Positions 34,920-43,541 of a stretch of DNA of 64,000 bases are shown here, piece after piece; position 1 is the first letter of the stretch; every line of letters begins with the position of its first letter. The stretch covers positions 558,001 to 622,000 of the forward strand of contig NZ_CP042431.1 of NCBI RefSeq assembly GCF_007970185.1, written 5' to 3'. This DNA comes from Pseudobacter ginsenosidimutans. GTDB taxonomy: Bacteria > Bacteroidota > Bacteroidia > Chitinophagales > Chitinophagaceae. The translations under genes and the position numbers were made by a program. The notes beneath the pieces are model-generated. The model had not been told where the DNA came from. It did no database searches and saw nothing but the letters and a program-made list of their open reading frames with translations.

Positions 34920-36161
34920 TTACCTGATCTGTCCGTTACCGCGGACCAACCACTTTTCCGTTACTAATTTCTCCAAAGCAAAAGGCCCGCGCGCATGCAG
35001 TTTCTGCGTGGAGATACCGATCTCTGCTCCCAATCCAAATTCCTCACCATCGGTGAATCTTGTACTCGCATTGGTGTACACCGCTGCCGCATCCACTTCT
35101 CTCAGGAATCGCTCACAATTCTTTTTATTTTCAGAAACGATGGCTTCCGAGTGCCGGGTGCTATGCTCACGGATATGCACAAGCGCTTCATTGATATCCT
35201 TCACCACTTTAACGGCGCATTTCAGGCTGAGGAACTCCTTTCCGAAATCTGCCTCCGTGGCGGCTTGCAGATAAGGATAGCCTTTTAGTAGTTTATACGC
35301 CTTAGGCTCAGCAAATATCTCAACGCCATGCTCGGCGAGACGGGGATGTAATTTCTTCAGGAACTCAGGCGCAACTGCTGCATCCACCAGGATGGTATCA
35401 GCAGCATTACAAACTGACGGGCGGCTCACTTTCGCATTCACCACAATGTCCAGGGCTTTCTTCATCCCTGCATCTTTCTCCACGTAAACATGACAAACAC
35501 CGGCACCTGTTTCGATCACCGGCACCTGACTGTTCTTGCGCACGAACTGGATCAGGGAGTCCGATCCGCGGGGGATCAATACATCCACATATTTCGTGGC
35601 TGTGAAAAGTTCCTGCACCACTTGCCTTTCGGATGGCAGGAGGGTTACGCAATCGGGATCGATGCCATTTTCCTTCAAAACCTTTTTGATCAGCGCAATG
35701 GCTGATTTATTGGTATTGTCTGCTTCGCTGCTGCCTTTGAGCACACAACCATTGCGGCTCCTGATACAAAGCGCAGCAATATCGAATGTAACATTGGGAC
35801 GTGATTCATAAATAGCGCCCACTACACCGAGCGGCACAGTTACTTTTTCCAGTAGCAAACCGTTCTTCAGTTTGCGGCTTTCCAGCAGCTTTCCGGATGG
35901 GTCCGGCAATTTGCCGATAGTGCGGATACTGGCCGCAATATTTTTGATGCGCTGCTCATTGAGCAGCAACCTGTCGTTACGCGGATTATCGGGAGATTGT
36001 TTGGCAAGATCTTTTTTATTGGCTCGGATCAGCGCAGCGCTGCCGGCTTCCAGCTCTCTGGCCAATGCATTCAACGCAGCCTTCAGTTGTTTCTCGCTCA
36101 CGTTCTTCAGACTCACAGCAGCGATGCTGGTCTTTATTATCAATGGTGTAATCGACTTCAT
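34920..36161 (-). CDS. proA: Glutamate-5-semialdehyde dehydrogenase
   Basis: NADPH-dependent reduction of gamma-glutamyl phosphate, the second step of proline synthesis. The 413-residue protein shows PLGVVGAIYESRPNVTFDIAALC (about residues 110-132), the substrate/cofactor stretch LLPSERQVVQEL, the catalytic-Cys block VSRPSVCNAADT (about 244-255), and EFGLGAEIGISTQKLHARGPFALEKL near the end. It is 22 bases downstream of proB, forming proBA. Confidence 0.96.
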   Translation of the reverse strand: MKSITPLIIKTSIAAVSLKNVSEKQLKAALNALARELEAGSAALIRANKKDLAKQSPDNPRNDRLLLNEQRIKNIAASIRTIGKLPDPSGKLLESRKLKNGLLLEKVTVPLGVVGAIYESRPNVTFDIAALCIRSRNGCVLKGSSEADNTNKSAIALIKKVLKENGIDPDCVTLLPSERQVVQELFTATKYVDVLIPRGSDSLIQFVRKNSQVPVIETGAGVCHVYVEKDAGMKKALDIVVNAKVSRPSVCNAADTILVDAAVAPEFLKKLHPRLAEHGVEIFAEPKAYKLLKGYPYLQAATEADFGKEFLSLKCAVKVVKDINEALVHIREHSTRHSEAIVSENKKNCERFLREVDAAAVYTNASTRFTDGEEFGLGAEIGISTQKLHARGPFALEKLVTEKWLVRGNGQIR

Positions 36162-36183
36162 TTTTTGGGGTTCTTTCGCAACA

Positions 36184-37218
36184 CTAAAATACTACAATAT
36201 CGTCTGCATGGGCAGCCACCACATTCTTTGCTTTCAGGCTTTCTTTGATGGCAGCAGCGCCCAGCTTCACTTTGGCAACGCCCAGGATCACACCCTCGTC
36301 GTCCATCAACTGCACCACTTCACCCTGCACAAATTTCCCCTGCACCTGCGCAATACCCACAGTAAGCAGGCTGCGTCGCTGTTGCAGGGCTTTGGCCGCT
36401 CCCTTGTCTACAAGGATACTGCCAATAGTAATCGACCCGCTGGCCAGCCATTTCTGCCTGGCTTTGAGATTGCTTTCCTGAGGAAGGAAAGTAGTTCCCT
36501 GCTCACCTGCAAGCGCAGCCGAAAAAGGCGAACTGCCTTTGAGACCAGTGATGATCACTTTGATGCCAAGTGAATTCGCAAGACGGGTGAAAGTAAGCTT
36601 GGAAGTCATGCCCCCCAATCCAAGACTGCTCTTGTCTGTGGTAACATAACCGAGGATATTCCTGTCTACATTCCCTACCAGTGGAATGATCTCTTTCTTA
36701 TCGTTCATGAAACCACCTACAGAAGTACATATGATAAGGGCTGCCGCATCGAATCCGATAGCCATGAGCGTAGCCAGTTCATCATTGTCAGAGAACTTCA
36801 GCTCCACATTACTGATCAGATCGTTTTCATTCACGATCGGAATGATATTGTTCTCCCAGAATGCATCGAAGGTTTCCTTCAGTTGGAGGAATTGTGCGCG
36901 GCGACTGAAATGAACGCGTTCGCACAATGCCTGTGCAACGGGAATATCGTAGGCGGAAAAATGTTTCTGATAAAGTCTGATAAGGATGGGATTGCCGATG
37001 GCTGCTGCAGCCTTGCGTTCCGTGAGTGTTCCCTTGTATTGTTTGATAAAGGATTTACCGCTGCCTACTGCGCCGCTGCTCACCAGCACGATGCGGAAAC
37101 GTTTCGAAAGTAAGGCAATCTCTGCAGCCACTTTCCTGATGATGGCCTGACTGATCACTCCTTTATTGTCTGTGATCACTGCTGTCCCCAGCTTGATCAC
37201 TAATACCGGTCTTTGCAT
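36184..37218 (-). CDS. proB: Glutamate 5-kinase
   Basis: Phosphorylates L-glutamate as the first, usually feedback-controlled step of proline synthesis. The 344-residue protein has the kinase start VIKLGTAVI, LVSSGAVGSGK, IVNENDLI and the nucleotide-site block GGMTSKLTFTRLANSLG. The C-terminal ~90 residues (about 255-344; KGAAKALQQRRSLLTVGIAQVQGKFVQGEVV) fit a PUA domain. ATG 37218 is chosen; the frame is open to 37293 but those residues translate the leader hairpins. Confidence 0.95.
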   Translation of the reverse strand: MQRPVLVIKLGTAVITDNKGVISQAIIRKVAAEIALLSKRFRIVLVSSGAVGSGKSFIKQYKGTLTERKAAAAIGNPILIRLYQKHFSAYDIPVAQALCERVHFSRRAQFLQLKETFDAFWENNIIPIVNENDLISNVELKFSDNDELATLMAIGFDAAALIICTSVGGFMNDKKEIIPLVGNVDRNILGYVTTDKSSLGLGGMTSKLTFTRLANSLGIKVIITGLKGSSPFSAALAGEQGTTFLPQESNLKARQKWLASGSITIGSILVDKGAAKALQQRRSLLTVGIAQVQGKFVQGEVVQLMDDEGVILGVAKVKLGAAAIKESLKAKNVVAAHADDIVVF

Positions 37219-37230
37219 GTTAGTTAGAAT

Positions 37231-37260
37231 AAAAAAAGGGTCCGGATAGAAATCCAACCC
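37231..37260 (-). terminator. Terminator hairpin in the proBA leader
   Basis: On the minus strand GGGTTGGAT, a TTCT loop and ATCCGGACCC form a GC-rich stem with one bulged G (37238-37260), followed by seven T (37231-37237). It sits 12 bases before proB. It either ends the upstream gene or acts as an attenuator. Confidence 0.65.
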
Positions 37261-37320
37261 TCTTTTATAATCCAATATCCTATGAAAAACCATAGTAAAA
37301 ACGGTAAGAGGGTTGGGATT
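37251..37320 (-). promoter_or_regulatory. Putative anti-terminator pairing in the proBA leader
   Basis: AAGAGGGTTGG within 37306-37316 is complementary to CCAACCCTCTT within 37254-37264 over 11 bp, extended by ATT/AAT past one bulge. The downstream arm is the same segment that forms the 5' side of the terminator stem at 37238-37260, so the two structures exclude each other. This is the layout of a transcription attenuator. No aptamer or Pro-rich leader peptide is visible. Confidence 0.45.
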
Positions 37321-37327
37321 ATTGTAT

Positions 37328-37975
37328 CTATTTCAAAATCCCTGAATCAACAACTCTTCTTAAGTATTTTTTATCCTGGATGATCCAGGTTACTTCATAG
37401 CTTCCAATCGATTCCCTGTTAAGCATATAGATGTAGATGGTGCGTTTGTCGCCACCCAGGTATACGCCATTGTAAGTACGCACTGCGCCTTTATCATCGT
37501 TGTAAGTGAATACAGGACTGTAAAGGTCCGCATAGGCTTCTGCGGGGATCTGCACCGTGTCTTTACCGATAGTCATGGTTACGGATGCAATTGTATAAGT
37601 AGGAAGGCTTCCATAATTACCATAGTAGGGTTTGCCGTCGATACGCACCACGTGTTTCTTTTCTCCATAGGTACCGATCTTATGTTTGGAAGCATCGAAG
37701 GTTCCTGCCTTGATGGTTACCGTTATATCATTGCCTTCGAAGGTGATGAAGTTGGCGCCATAGTCAACCGGCGGGATAGCAGGCAGCGGGGATTTATTGA
37801 GCCTGTCTTCCAGTGCAGCCAGTGCAAAGGAAGCTACTTCGCCTTTCAGATCCTTTTCCGCCATCCGGGCATAGCCTTCAGTTTTCTTACGGTAGTCCGG
37901 ATAGGTATTGTCTTCATCCTGTGCCATGATCGACAAACTGGAACACATGAGCAGTAAACACCATACAAACTTCAT
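37328..37975 (-). CDS. Secreted protein of unknown function
   Basis: A 215-residue product with a signal peptide (MKFVWCLLLMCSSLSIMAQ). The mature part has a short charged helix (DYRKKTEGYARMAEKDLKGEVASFALAALEDRL) and then a beta-rich region: ITFEGNDITVTIKAGTFDASKHKIG, KHVVRIDGKPYYGNYGSLPTYTIASVTMTIG, and IYIYMLNRESIGSYEVTWIIQDKKYLRRVVDSG. It is not recognised. It lies just upstream of the proBA leader, so read-through into proBA is possible if the terminator is overridden. Confidence 0.8.
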   Translation of the reverse strand: MKFVWCLLLMCSSLSIMAQDEDNTYPDYRKKTEGYARMAEKDLKGEVASFALAALEDRLNKSPLPAIPPVDYGANFITFEGNDITVTIKAGTFDASKHKIGTYGEKKHVVRIDGKPYYGNYGSLPTYTIASVTMTIGKDTVQIPAEAYADLYSPVFTYNDDKGAVRTYNGVYLGGDKRTIYIYMLNRESIGSYEVTWIIQDKKYLRRVVDSGILK

Positions 37976-37990
37976 AGTAATAATTTGCTG

Positions 37991-39415
37991 CTAAGTTAAG
38001 ACATCTTTCAATGCGCGCTGAGCGGCATGGAAACCACACATGCCGTGCACGCCTCCTCCGGGAGGAGTGGAAGAAGAACAGATATAGATGCCTTTGGCAG
38101 AAGTTCTGTAGGGGCTGGCGCGTAAGGCAGGCCGGGTAAAGAGTTGACCTATATCAAGGATTCCTCCGCTGATATCGCCGCCCACATAATTGGGATTGTA
38201 GCGCTCCATGTCTTCACTGTTCATCACATGCCGGGCAAGAATGCGATCACGGAAACCAGGCGCAAATCTTTCCACCTGTTGCTCGATTATTTCGGTTAGG
38301 TCTTTCCGTGAGCCATTTGGTACATGGCAATAGGCCCAGGCCGTTTGTTTGCCCCCGGGTGCGCGTGAATGATCGAAGAGGCTTTGCTGTGCCAGCAATA
38401 CATAAGGCTTTTCCGGATGAAAGCCGTCCATCACCTGCCTTTCGGACAGGGCGATCTCTTCGAGTGTATTGCCGATATGCACCGTGCCTGCTTCGCGGCA
38501 GGCTGTTGCTTTGAAAGGGATGGGGCCGTCCAGTGCCCAGTCTATTTTGAAAACACCCATGCCATAACGGTATCGGCTGAGCTGCCATTTGTAAATAGAT
38601 GAGAAACGATAACCTGCTATCTGCATCAACTGCCGGGGTGTAACATCCAGTAAGAGGGCTTTCCAGGAAGGCAGCTGGTCAAGCGACCAAACAGGCCTGT
38701 TGGTTTCGATGATCCCGCCGAGCGACTGAAAATATGCTCCGAGCGCATTCGCGATGGATTGAGAGCCGCCTTTGGCGAGAGGCCATCCCTTGTAATGCCC
38801 TGCCGCCATAAGCACCAGTGCAGCAGCGGCAGTGGTGGCATTGGTCAGCGGCATCATGGAGTGAGCAGCCATGCCAGCCCAGAGGCCGCGCGCAGCGCGT
38901 GTTTGAAATCGTTTGGCCACCGTAACGGCAGGCGCCAGCGCCTTCATGCCGAAGGCAACCAGCTTCAATGGATGGCGCGGTATCCCGAAAGGCCCCAGTA
39001 TATCGTTGATAAGATCAGGCCAGTTGTTCACCAAAGGTCGAAGGAGATTCATATAGGCCTGCTCATCTTTTCCCAGCGCAGCAGCAGTCTGCTCCAGCGA
39101 AGGGCTGAGAATGGCTGCAGTGCCGTCATCGAAGGGATGTGCAGCAGCGATAGAAGGATAGATGAATTCAATTCCGAACTGTTCCAATGGCAACCTGGAG
39201 AAGAAAGGTGAACTCACGGCAAGCGGATGGATTGCAGAGCAGATATCGTGATGGAATCCCGGCAGGGTCAGTTCTGCTGTTCGCAAACCACCGCCAATAG
39301 TGGATTTCCCTTCGAGCAGCAGCACTCTTTGTCCCGCCTGTTGAAGGGAGATGGCAGCAGCCAGGCCATTGGGGCCCGCGCCTACCACTACCGCATCGAA
39401 GTCTGTTCTGTTCAC
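37991..39415 (-). CDS. FAD-dependent oxidoreductase (phytoene-desaturase-like)
   Basis: A 474-residue flavoprotein. The N-terminal dinucleotide-binding motif VVVGAGPNGLAAAISLQQAGQRVLLLE is followed by GGGLRTAELTLPGFHHDICSAIHPL, the pattern of the NAD(P)/FAD-dependent amine-oxidase/carotenoid-desaturase superfamily. A C-terminal FAD block reads IYICSSSTPPGGGVHGMCGFHAA. It is probably an oxidase or desaturase/isomerase; the substrate is unknown, and no carotenoid genes lie nearby. The start is a GTG at 39415 (NRTDFDAVVVG follows); no nearby ATG fits the motif. It is 15 bases upstream of the secreted unknown, so possibly co-transcribed. Confidence 0.85.
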   Translation of the reverse strand: MNRTDFDAVVVGAGPNGLAAAISLQQAGQRVLLLEGKSTIGGGLRTAELTLPGFHHDICSAIHPLAVSSPFFSRLPLEQFGIEFIYPSIAAAHPFDDGTAAILSPSLEQTAAALGKDEQAYMNLLRPLVNNWPDLINDILGPFGIPRHPLKLVAFGMKALAPAVTVAKRFQTRAARGLWAGMAAHSMMPLTNATTAAAALVLMAAGHYKGWPLAKGGSQSIANALGAYFQSLGGIIETNRPVWSLDQLPSWKALLLDVTPRQLMQIAGYRFSSIYKWQLSRYRYGMGVFKIDWALDGPIPFKATACREAGTVHIGNTLEEIALSERQVMDGFHPEKPYVLLAQQSLFDHSRAPGGKQTAWAYCHVPNGSRKDLTEIIEQQVERFAPGFRDRILARHVMNSEDMERYNPNYVGGDISGGILDIGQLFTRPALRASPYRTSAKGIYICSSSTPPGGGVHGMCGFHAAQRALKDVLT

Positions 39416-39644
39416 TGAACGAATTTAAGCCCTAACGCTGAGGAAGGAGTCGAAAAATTCCGGATCGCAGTATTCATACTCCGGACAGCCTTGTTAAGAA
39501 GAGGAGTATACTCAACTTTACTATTATTTCTCGTTAAAACGATCCAGAACGCATCTGCAACCACAGTTGCCACAAACATTCCCAGAGTTGCAAGTATTGA
39601 AAAGAGAGCATAAAATTTTCAATGTCCCATACTTACAACTAATC

Positions 39645-39682
39645 TAAAAAAAGAAAGCCGGCTCTGCAACGAGCCGGCTTTC
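39645..39682 (-). terminator. Strong terminator of the NDK-like gene, possibly bidirectional
   Basis: A 12-bp perfect stem GAAAGCCGGCTC (39653-39664) with its complement (39671-39682), a 6-base loop, and a run of seven T on the minus strand (39645-39651). Confidence 0.85.
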
Positions 39683-39703
39683 TTTCTATTCATTGTAATA
39701 ACC

Positions 39704-40738
39704 TTATTTCAGGTTCGTTTTCAGCAGTTCGATTGCTTCTGTAGCGTCTTTCTCTTCTGTAAGATCGAACACGGAAATGGTCTTGCCATTTACAGTGATG
39801 TTCTCATTGTTAACGATCTTATCAATCTGTTCAGGTGTGAAGTTGGCGGCCAGGGCTTTGCCGAAGCTGAAATCGCCGAATGCTTTGATCTTGCTGTTGT
39901 CAGCGAAATCAGAGTTGTAACGGCGCAGCTCAACCAGCGCTTCCACAGGACCTGCAGAAAGGTGAACACCATTCACTCCCTGAGAAACCTCAGCCAGTCC
40001 GAGTCTTGCCTGATTGTTCAGGAACTCGCGACGCAGACTTCCTTCGTTCGCAGTATTGGGATTGGTGGTTCCGATGAAGTTGTTGCGGGCATCGCTCCAG
40101 TTCAGGTCGCCGCTCAGTGTCATTACCACGATGCTTCTTCCTTTCTCAGTGAAATGTTTCAGCTGACGCGGGTGGAAGCCGTTGATCACGTAAACCACTT
40201 CGCTGTCGATCTTGATGTCTTCGGCATAAGTACCACCGGCCAGTTTCTTGTTCTCTTTGTTCATCCAGAGATAATCGAGAGAATAAGCGTTGAAAGCGGG
40301 GTATTGCTCCAGGAACTCAACACCGCCCAGGAGTTTCACTTCACTGGCGGATTTGCCATAGATAGTGCTGAATTTTTCCAGGGCAGCTTCAGAGAGGCTG
40401 TTCTTTGCGTCAGAAGCAATCTTATTGATCACGCCATAGTGTTGCGCGATGATATTGTATTGCTCCAGGTATTTTGCAGAAAGTACTTTTACATTATGGA
40501 TGGTCAAACCGAAATGGTTGATCCTTTCACGCACCAGTTCCAGAACTGCTTCAATGTTAATGGTATCAGAAGCCAGGGTGATCTCAGGCTTGATGAAAAA
40601 TAAGAACTCGTTCTTTCCAACAGGGGCAGTAGGATTTGAATAGATCTCTTCAAAGAAAAGCTTTTCTTCCTGTGCTTTTTTAATACTGCCGATGATGCTG
40701 GCGGAGAGTTGATCGGCTGTAACCGTTGTATTGCTCAT
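39704..40738 (-). CDS. Enlarged nucleoside-diphosphate-kinase-like protein
   Basis: A 344-residue protein carrying NDK landmarks in order: FFIKPE at residues 47-52 (classic IKPD with Lys-12), Tyr-90 before EQYN (classic YxEH region), then, after an insert of about 100 residues, SDARNNFIGTTNPNTANEGSLRREF at 215-239 (classic TR..GATNPxxAxPGTIRxxF), and NGVHLSAGPVEALVELRRY at 256-274 (classic NxxHgSDSxexAxxE), with the histidine that becomes phosphorylated at 259. Canonical NDKs have about 140-150 residues, so this is an expanded homologue with extra N- and C-terminal parts. It may make NTPs or be a divergent NDK-fold protein. An exact -7 box lies at 40758-40765, and it appears monocistronic. 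Confidence 0.75.
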   Translation of the reverse strand: MSNTTVTADQLSASIIGSIKKAQEEKLFFEEIYSNPTAPVGKNEFLFFIKPEITLASDTINIEAVLELVRERINHFGLTIHNVKVLSAKYLEQYNIIAQHYGVINKIASDAKNSLSEAALEKFSTIYGKSASEVKLLGGVEFLEQYPAFNAYSLDYLWMNKENKKLAGGTYAEDIKIDSEVVYVINGFHPRQLKHFTEKGRSIVVMTLSGDLNWSDARNNFIGTTNPNTANEGSLRREFLNNQARLGLAEVSQGVNGVHLSAGPVEALVELRRYNSDFADNSKIKAFGDFSFGKALAANFTPEQIDKIVNNENITVNGKTISVFDLTEEKDATEAIELLKTNLK

Positions 40739-40757
40739 TGTTTTTTAAAAATTTCGG

Positions 40758-40765
40758 CAAAGATA
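40758..40765 (-). promoter_or_regulatory. -7 box of the NDK-like gene
   Basis: Minus-strand TATCTTTG, an exact TAnnTTTG, giving a leader of about 13 bases. Just upstream is a tandem repeat of CCGGTTTTTT (40767-40776 and 40777-40786, plus strand). Confidence 0.55.
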
Positions 40766-40786
40766 TCCGGTTTTTTCCGGTTTTTT

Positions 40787-41081
40787 CTGCCATTTTTTTT
40801 CGTTGGAGATCATACTGATTTCCGGCCAGAATCCTTGCCAGACAAGCACTTCCATTTTCCGGGTAGCGGTTTACCATCCTGAAATAGCCCTTTTTTTGGT
40901 TTGCAGGCCCTCAAATGCCGATGTATGTTTGCATTATCGAAATACGCACCGGCCCAACGGTGAAGCCAAACAAAGCAGTACTGCACTGCCACATGAATTG
41001 ATCGCTTGCCTTCCGCGATTGCCTCCGATGATGACCAGATAATGAGTATTAAGCGATCATTAACTTTTAAAATATACAATT
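40787..41081. other. Intergenic region
   Basis: No convincing reading frame on either strand. The last 50 bases are AT-rich (ATTAACTTTTAAAATA just before ATG 41082) and probably hold the promoter of the secreted protein. Nothing else recognised. Confidence 0.5.
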
Positions 41082-41483
41082 ATGAATAACGCTGTCAAAA
41101 CCTTCCTGTCTTTTGTAACCGTTCTGGTACTTTCTACTGTAGCATACGCTAACGGAGAAAAAGCTCCTAAAAACAATACAAACAGCATCGAAGTAAAACA
41201 TATCGGAAACTACGAGAATCAGCCAATCTTCCAACTGAGCCTTACCGCCGCAGAAGCTGACGAGTTCATCATCACACTCCGCGACAGTGATGGAAACGTT
41301 CTCTACTCCGACAAAGAAAAAGGAACAAGCATCACAAGAAAATTCCTCCTTACCACACAAGAGATCGGAGACAACATTGTTACTATCGAAGTGAAGTCTA
41401 AGAAAAGTCCTAAAGCTGAAGTGTACACGATCAACAGGAAACAGAACCTCATCGAAGAAATGTTCGTAACCAAGATCAAGTAA
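41082..41483 (+). CDS. Small secreted protein of unknown function
   Basis: A 133-residue protein: signal peptide (VKTFLSFVTVLVLSTVAYA), then one predicted beta-sandwich-like domain (IEVKHIGNYENQPIFQLSLT, DEFIITLRDSDGNVLYSDKEKG, DNIVTIEVKSKKSPKAEVYTINRK) ending in MFVTKIK. The strand pattern suggests an Ig-like fold, but there is no family match I can name. It is monocistronic, with a strong terminator 38 bases after the stop. Confidence 0.8.
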   Translation: MNNAVKTFLSFVTVLVLSTVAYANGEKAPKNNTNSIEVKHIGNYENQPIFQLSLTAAEADEFIITLRDSDGNVLYSDKEKGTSITRKFLLTTQEIGDNIVTIEVKSKKSPKAEVYTINRKQNLIEEMFVTKIK

Positions 41484-41521
41484 CAATCGATTAAGTTGTA
41501 GTTAGAAATAAGTGTTTGAAG

Positions 41522-41555
41522 AAACGGCTGCCCGTCCCGGCAGCCGTTTTTATTT
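41522..41555 (+). terminator. Terminator after the small secreted protein
   Basis: AAACGGCTGCC (41522-41532) pairs perfectly with GGCAGCCGTTT (41539-41549), 6-base loop, then TTTTATTT. Confidence 0.85.
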
Positions 41556-41670
41556 GCCCCGCATCCGGTGGGCGGCGTATTATGCATTCGGGCGGCAAAA
41601 AAATGCCATTCGTCCCCTTTGACCTTACCCGGATCAGCCCCAACCCTATCTTTGACCGGGCGTAATTTTC

Positions 41671-42822
41671 ATGGCACACCCACACATGAAACCCCTCCGG
41701 TCTATGGCAACATTGCAGCAAAAAGTGTTCAGAAATGTCACCAGCGGCGAGCTGGTGAGTTGGCTCTTGTATGTACTATTCTGGGGCGCTTTCTTTTATT
41801 TCGTACTCGTCATCTCCTATAAACCGACAGACAAATTCCGGTACATCTATATCAACCTCATAGATGCAGGTATCAAGATCTTCCTGACCCTGCCGCTCTG
41901 GTGGTTATTCATTGTTATTCTCGCCAAAGCATCCCTCCGCAAAAAACTCTTGCTGCACCTGGTGACGTTGCCTGTATTCTGCATTGCCTGGGTGAATATA
42001 TACGGACCTTTGGTAAACGCAACACATCTCAGTGTTTTCGATACCAGCACCAGCATGTGGGATATTTACATCACAGCCCTTTTCTATTGCAGTGAATTTG
42101 CCATCTTCCACGGATACAGTTACTGGCAGCAATCCAAACGCCAGCATGTACGCGAACAGGAACTGATGGAGCTCAATTACCAGAGTGAGATCAAGGCGCT
42201 CAAAGCGCAGATAGAACCGCATTTTCTCTTCAATACACTCAACAGTATCAGCGCCTCCGTGCCCCCTTCGCTGGAAGAAACGCGTGTGCTGATCGCCCAG
42301 CTGGCAGACACTTTCCGCTATGCCCTCAAAGTGAGCGAAAGGCCGGTAGTGGCACTGGAAGAAGAGATGGAATTCGTGCGCACCTGGCTCACGCTGGAAA
42401 AACAAAGGTTCGGAAAAAGACTGGCCATTATTTACGATATAGATAAGGAAACACTTGGAACACCTGTTCCACCGATGATCCTGCAGCCATTGCTGGAAAA
42501 TGCATTGAACCACGGTATCAGTCCACTCGTGAACGGAGGCACCGTAACCATCAGTTGCAAACAGGAAGCCAGTCATGTGCGCATAAGCGTAGCCGATACC
42601 GGCGCCGGTTTCGACGGACCACTGGAATCCATTTTCAATCGTGGACTGGGATTGCAGAATGCTTCGAAGCGATTGGAAAAATTATTCGGAGAACCACTCA
42701 CTATCTGCCGGAACCCGGATGGAATGAGCTTTTCATTCCGTATTCCGCATTCGCGCCAGGTAATTGATGAGCTCAATTACCCCCTTTGGATCCGGGAAAG
42801 ATCATCAGGAGAACTCATCTGA
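41671..42822 (+). CDS. LytS/YehU-type sensor histidine kinase
   Basis: A 383-residue inner-membrane kinase. Four hydrophobic segments (about residues 30-50, 60-88, 97-118 and 130-150) lead into a short coiled coil and the His_kinase box QIEPHFLFNTLNSI, with the phospho-acceptor His near 184. A HATPase_c domain follows, with ENALNHGISPLV (N box), DTGAGFDG and GLGLQNASKRLEKLFG. Such kinases usually pair with a LytTR response regulator in the same operon. None is present here; instead a LuxR-type regulator converges with a gap of zero bases. ATGs at 41686 and 41704 are also possible starts. Confidence 0.92.
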   Translation: MAHPHMKPLRSMATLQQKVFRNVTSGELVSWLLYVLFWGAFFYFVLVISYKPTDKFRYIYINLIDAGIKIFLTLPLWWLFIVILAKASLRKKLLLHLVTLPVFCIAWVNIYGPLVNATHLSVFDTSTSMWDIYITALFYCSEFAIFHGYSYWQQSKRQHVREQELMELNYQSEIKALKAQIEPHFLFNTLNSISASVPPSLEETRVLIAQLADTFRYALKVSERPVVALEEEMEFVRTWLTLEKQRFGKRLAIIYDIDKETLGTPVPPMILQPLLENALNHGISPLVNGGTVTISCKQEASHVRISVADTGAGFDGPLESIFNRGLGLQNASKRLEKLFGEPLTICRNPDGMSFSFRIPHSRQVIDELNYPLWIRERSSGELI

Positions 42823-43464
42823 TCAGGAGTATACATAATTATGAACTTTGTTGATGGCTTGTACTTTATTGTCGACATCCAGTTTAATATACAGATTGGC
42901 GCAATGCTTCCTGACCGTTTCAACACTGATCTTCAATACCCAGGCAATCTGCTTGTAAGAAAGCCCGTCTGCCAGATAAGAAACAATTTCAGCTTCCCTC
43001 ACTGTGAGTCCAAAATGAAGACGAAAGTCTTTTTTCCTTTGAGCCCCGGTTGCCTCGTATAGCAGTGTAGCCGAAACACTGCAAAGGCCGGACTGCCCCG
43101 CCATTACCTGACGGATACAATCCACCAGCTCTTTTTCTTCACCAGCCCGGTAAATAAAGCCGTGAACGCCTTTATTTATCACACTCACAATCACTTTTTC
43201 GTCACATTCTGCGGACCTGAATATGATCTTCACTTTTGGCAACAATAGCTTGATCCTGTTCATCAGTTCGAAATCTTCCATACCAGGACTATACACATCT
43301 ATTACCACTACATCAGGAGCAGCGCCCTTCAATTTCTCCAGCGCATCCTCACCCGAGGAATAGGTACCGCAGTTCACTATATCGGGAACTACATCAAAAA
43401 AGTAGTACCATAAATAGTAAAGGTCAGTCTGTACCAGTGGTATTAGTGCTATTCGTGTTGTCAT
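42823..43464 (-). CDS. LuxR/NarL-type response regulator with an atypical receiver
   Basis: A 213-residue protein with an N-terminal receiver-like domain (about 1-125) and a C-terminal LuxR HTH (about 145-210; LTVREAEIVSYLADGLSYKQIAWVLKISVETVRKHCANLYIKLDV). The central Asp in VVVIDVYSPGMEDFE (Asp-56) is kept. The paired acidic residues expected after the first strand are missing (IALIPLVQTD instead of a VDDH-like end), and the usual Lys of the last strand is Arg (GFIYRAG). It may not switch by classic phosphorylation. ATG 43464 is chosen over the open frame to 43506. It is convergent with the histidine kinase gene. Confidence 0.85.
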   Translation of the reverse strand: MTTRIALIPLVQTDLYYLWYYFFDVVPDIVNCGTYSSGEDALEKLKGAAPDVVVIDVYSPGMEDFELMNRIKLLLPKVKIIFRSAECDEKVIVSVINKGVHGFIYRAGEEKELVDCIRQVMAGQSGLCSVSATLLYEATGAQRKKDFRLHFGLTVREAEIVSYLADGLSYKQIAWVLKISVETVRKHCANLYIKLDVDNKVQAINKVHNYVYS

Positions 43465-43541
43465 AACCCGCAAACTTATGCATTTGCGGAAGGCAATTTC
43501 TACCACTTTGGTGTAATAAGCCTGTAGAATTTTATGTATGA

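Noticed and set aside
36184-37293. Longer proB starting at 37293
   Set aside because: The extra residues translate the leader hairpins; the kinase motif begins right after ATG 37218.
39498-39510. GAGTATACTC palindrome between the FAD oxidoreductase and the NDK-like gene
   Set aside because: A single 10-bp palindrome with no second copy and no promoter nearby is not enough to call an operator.
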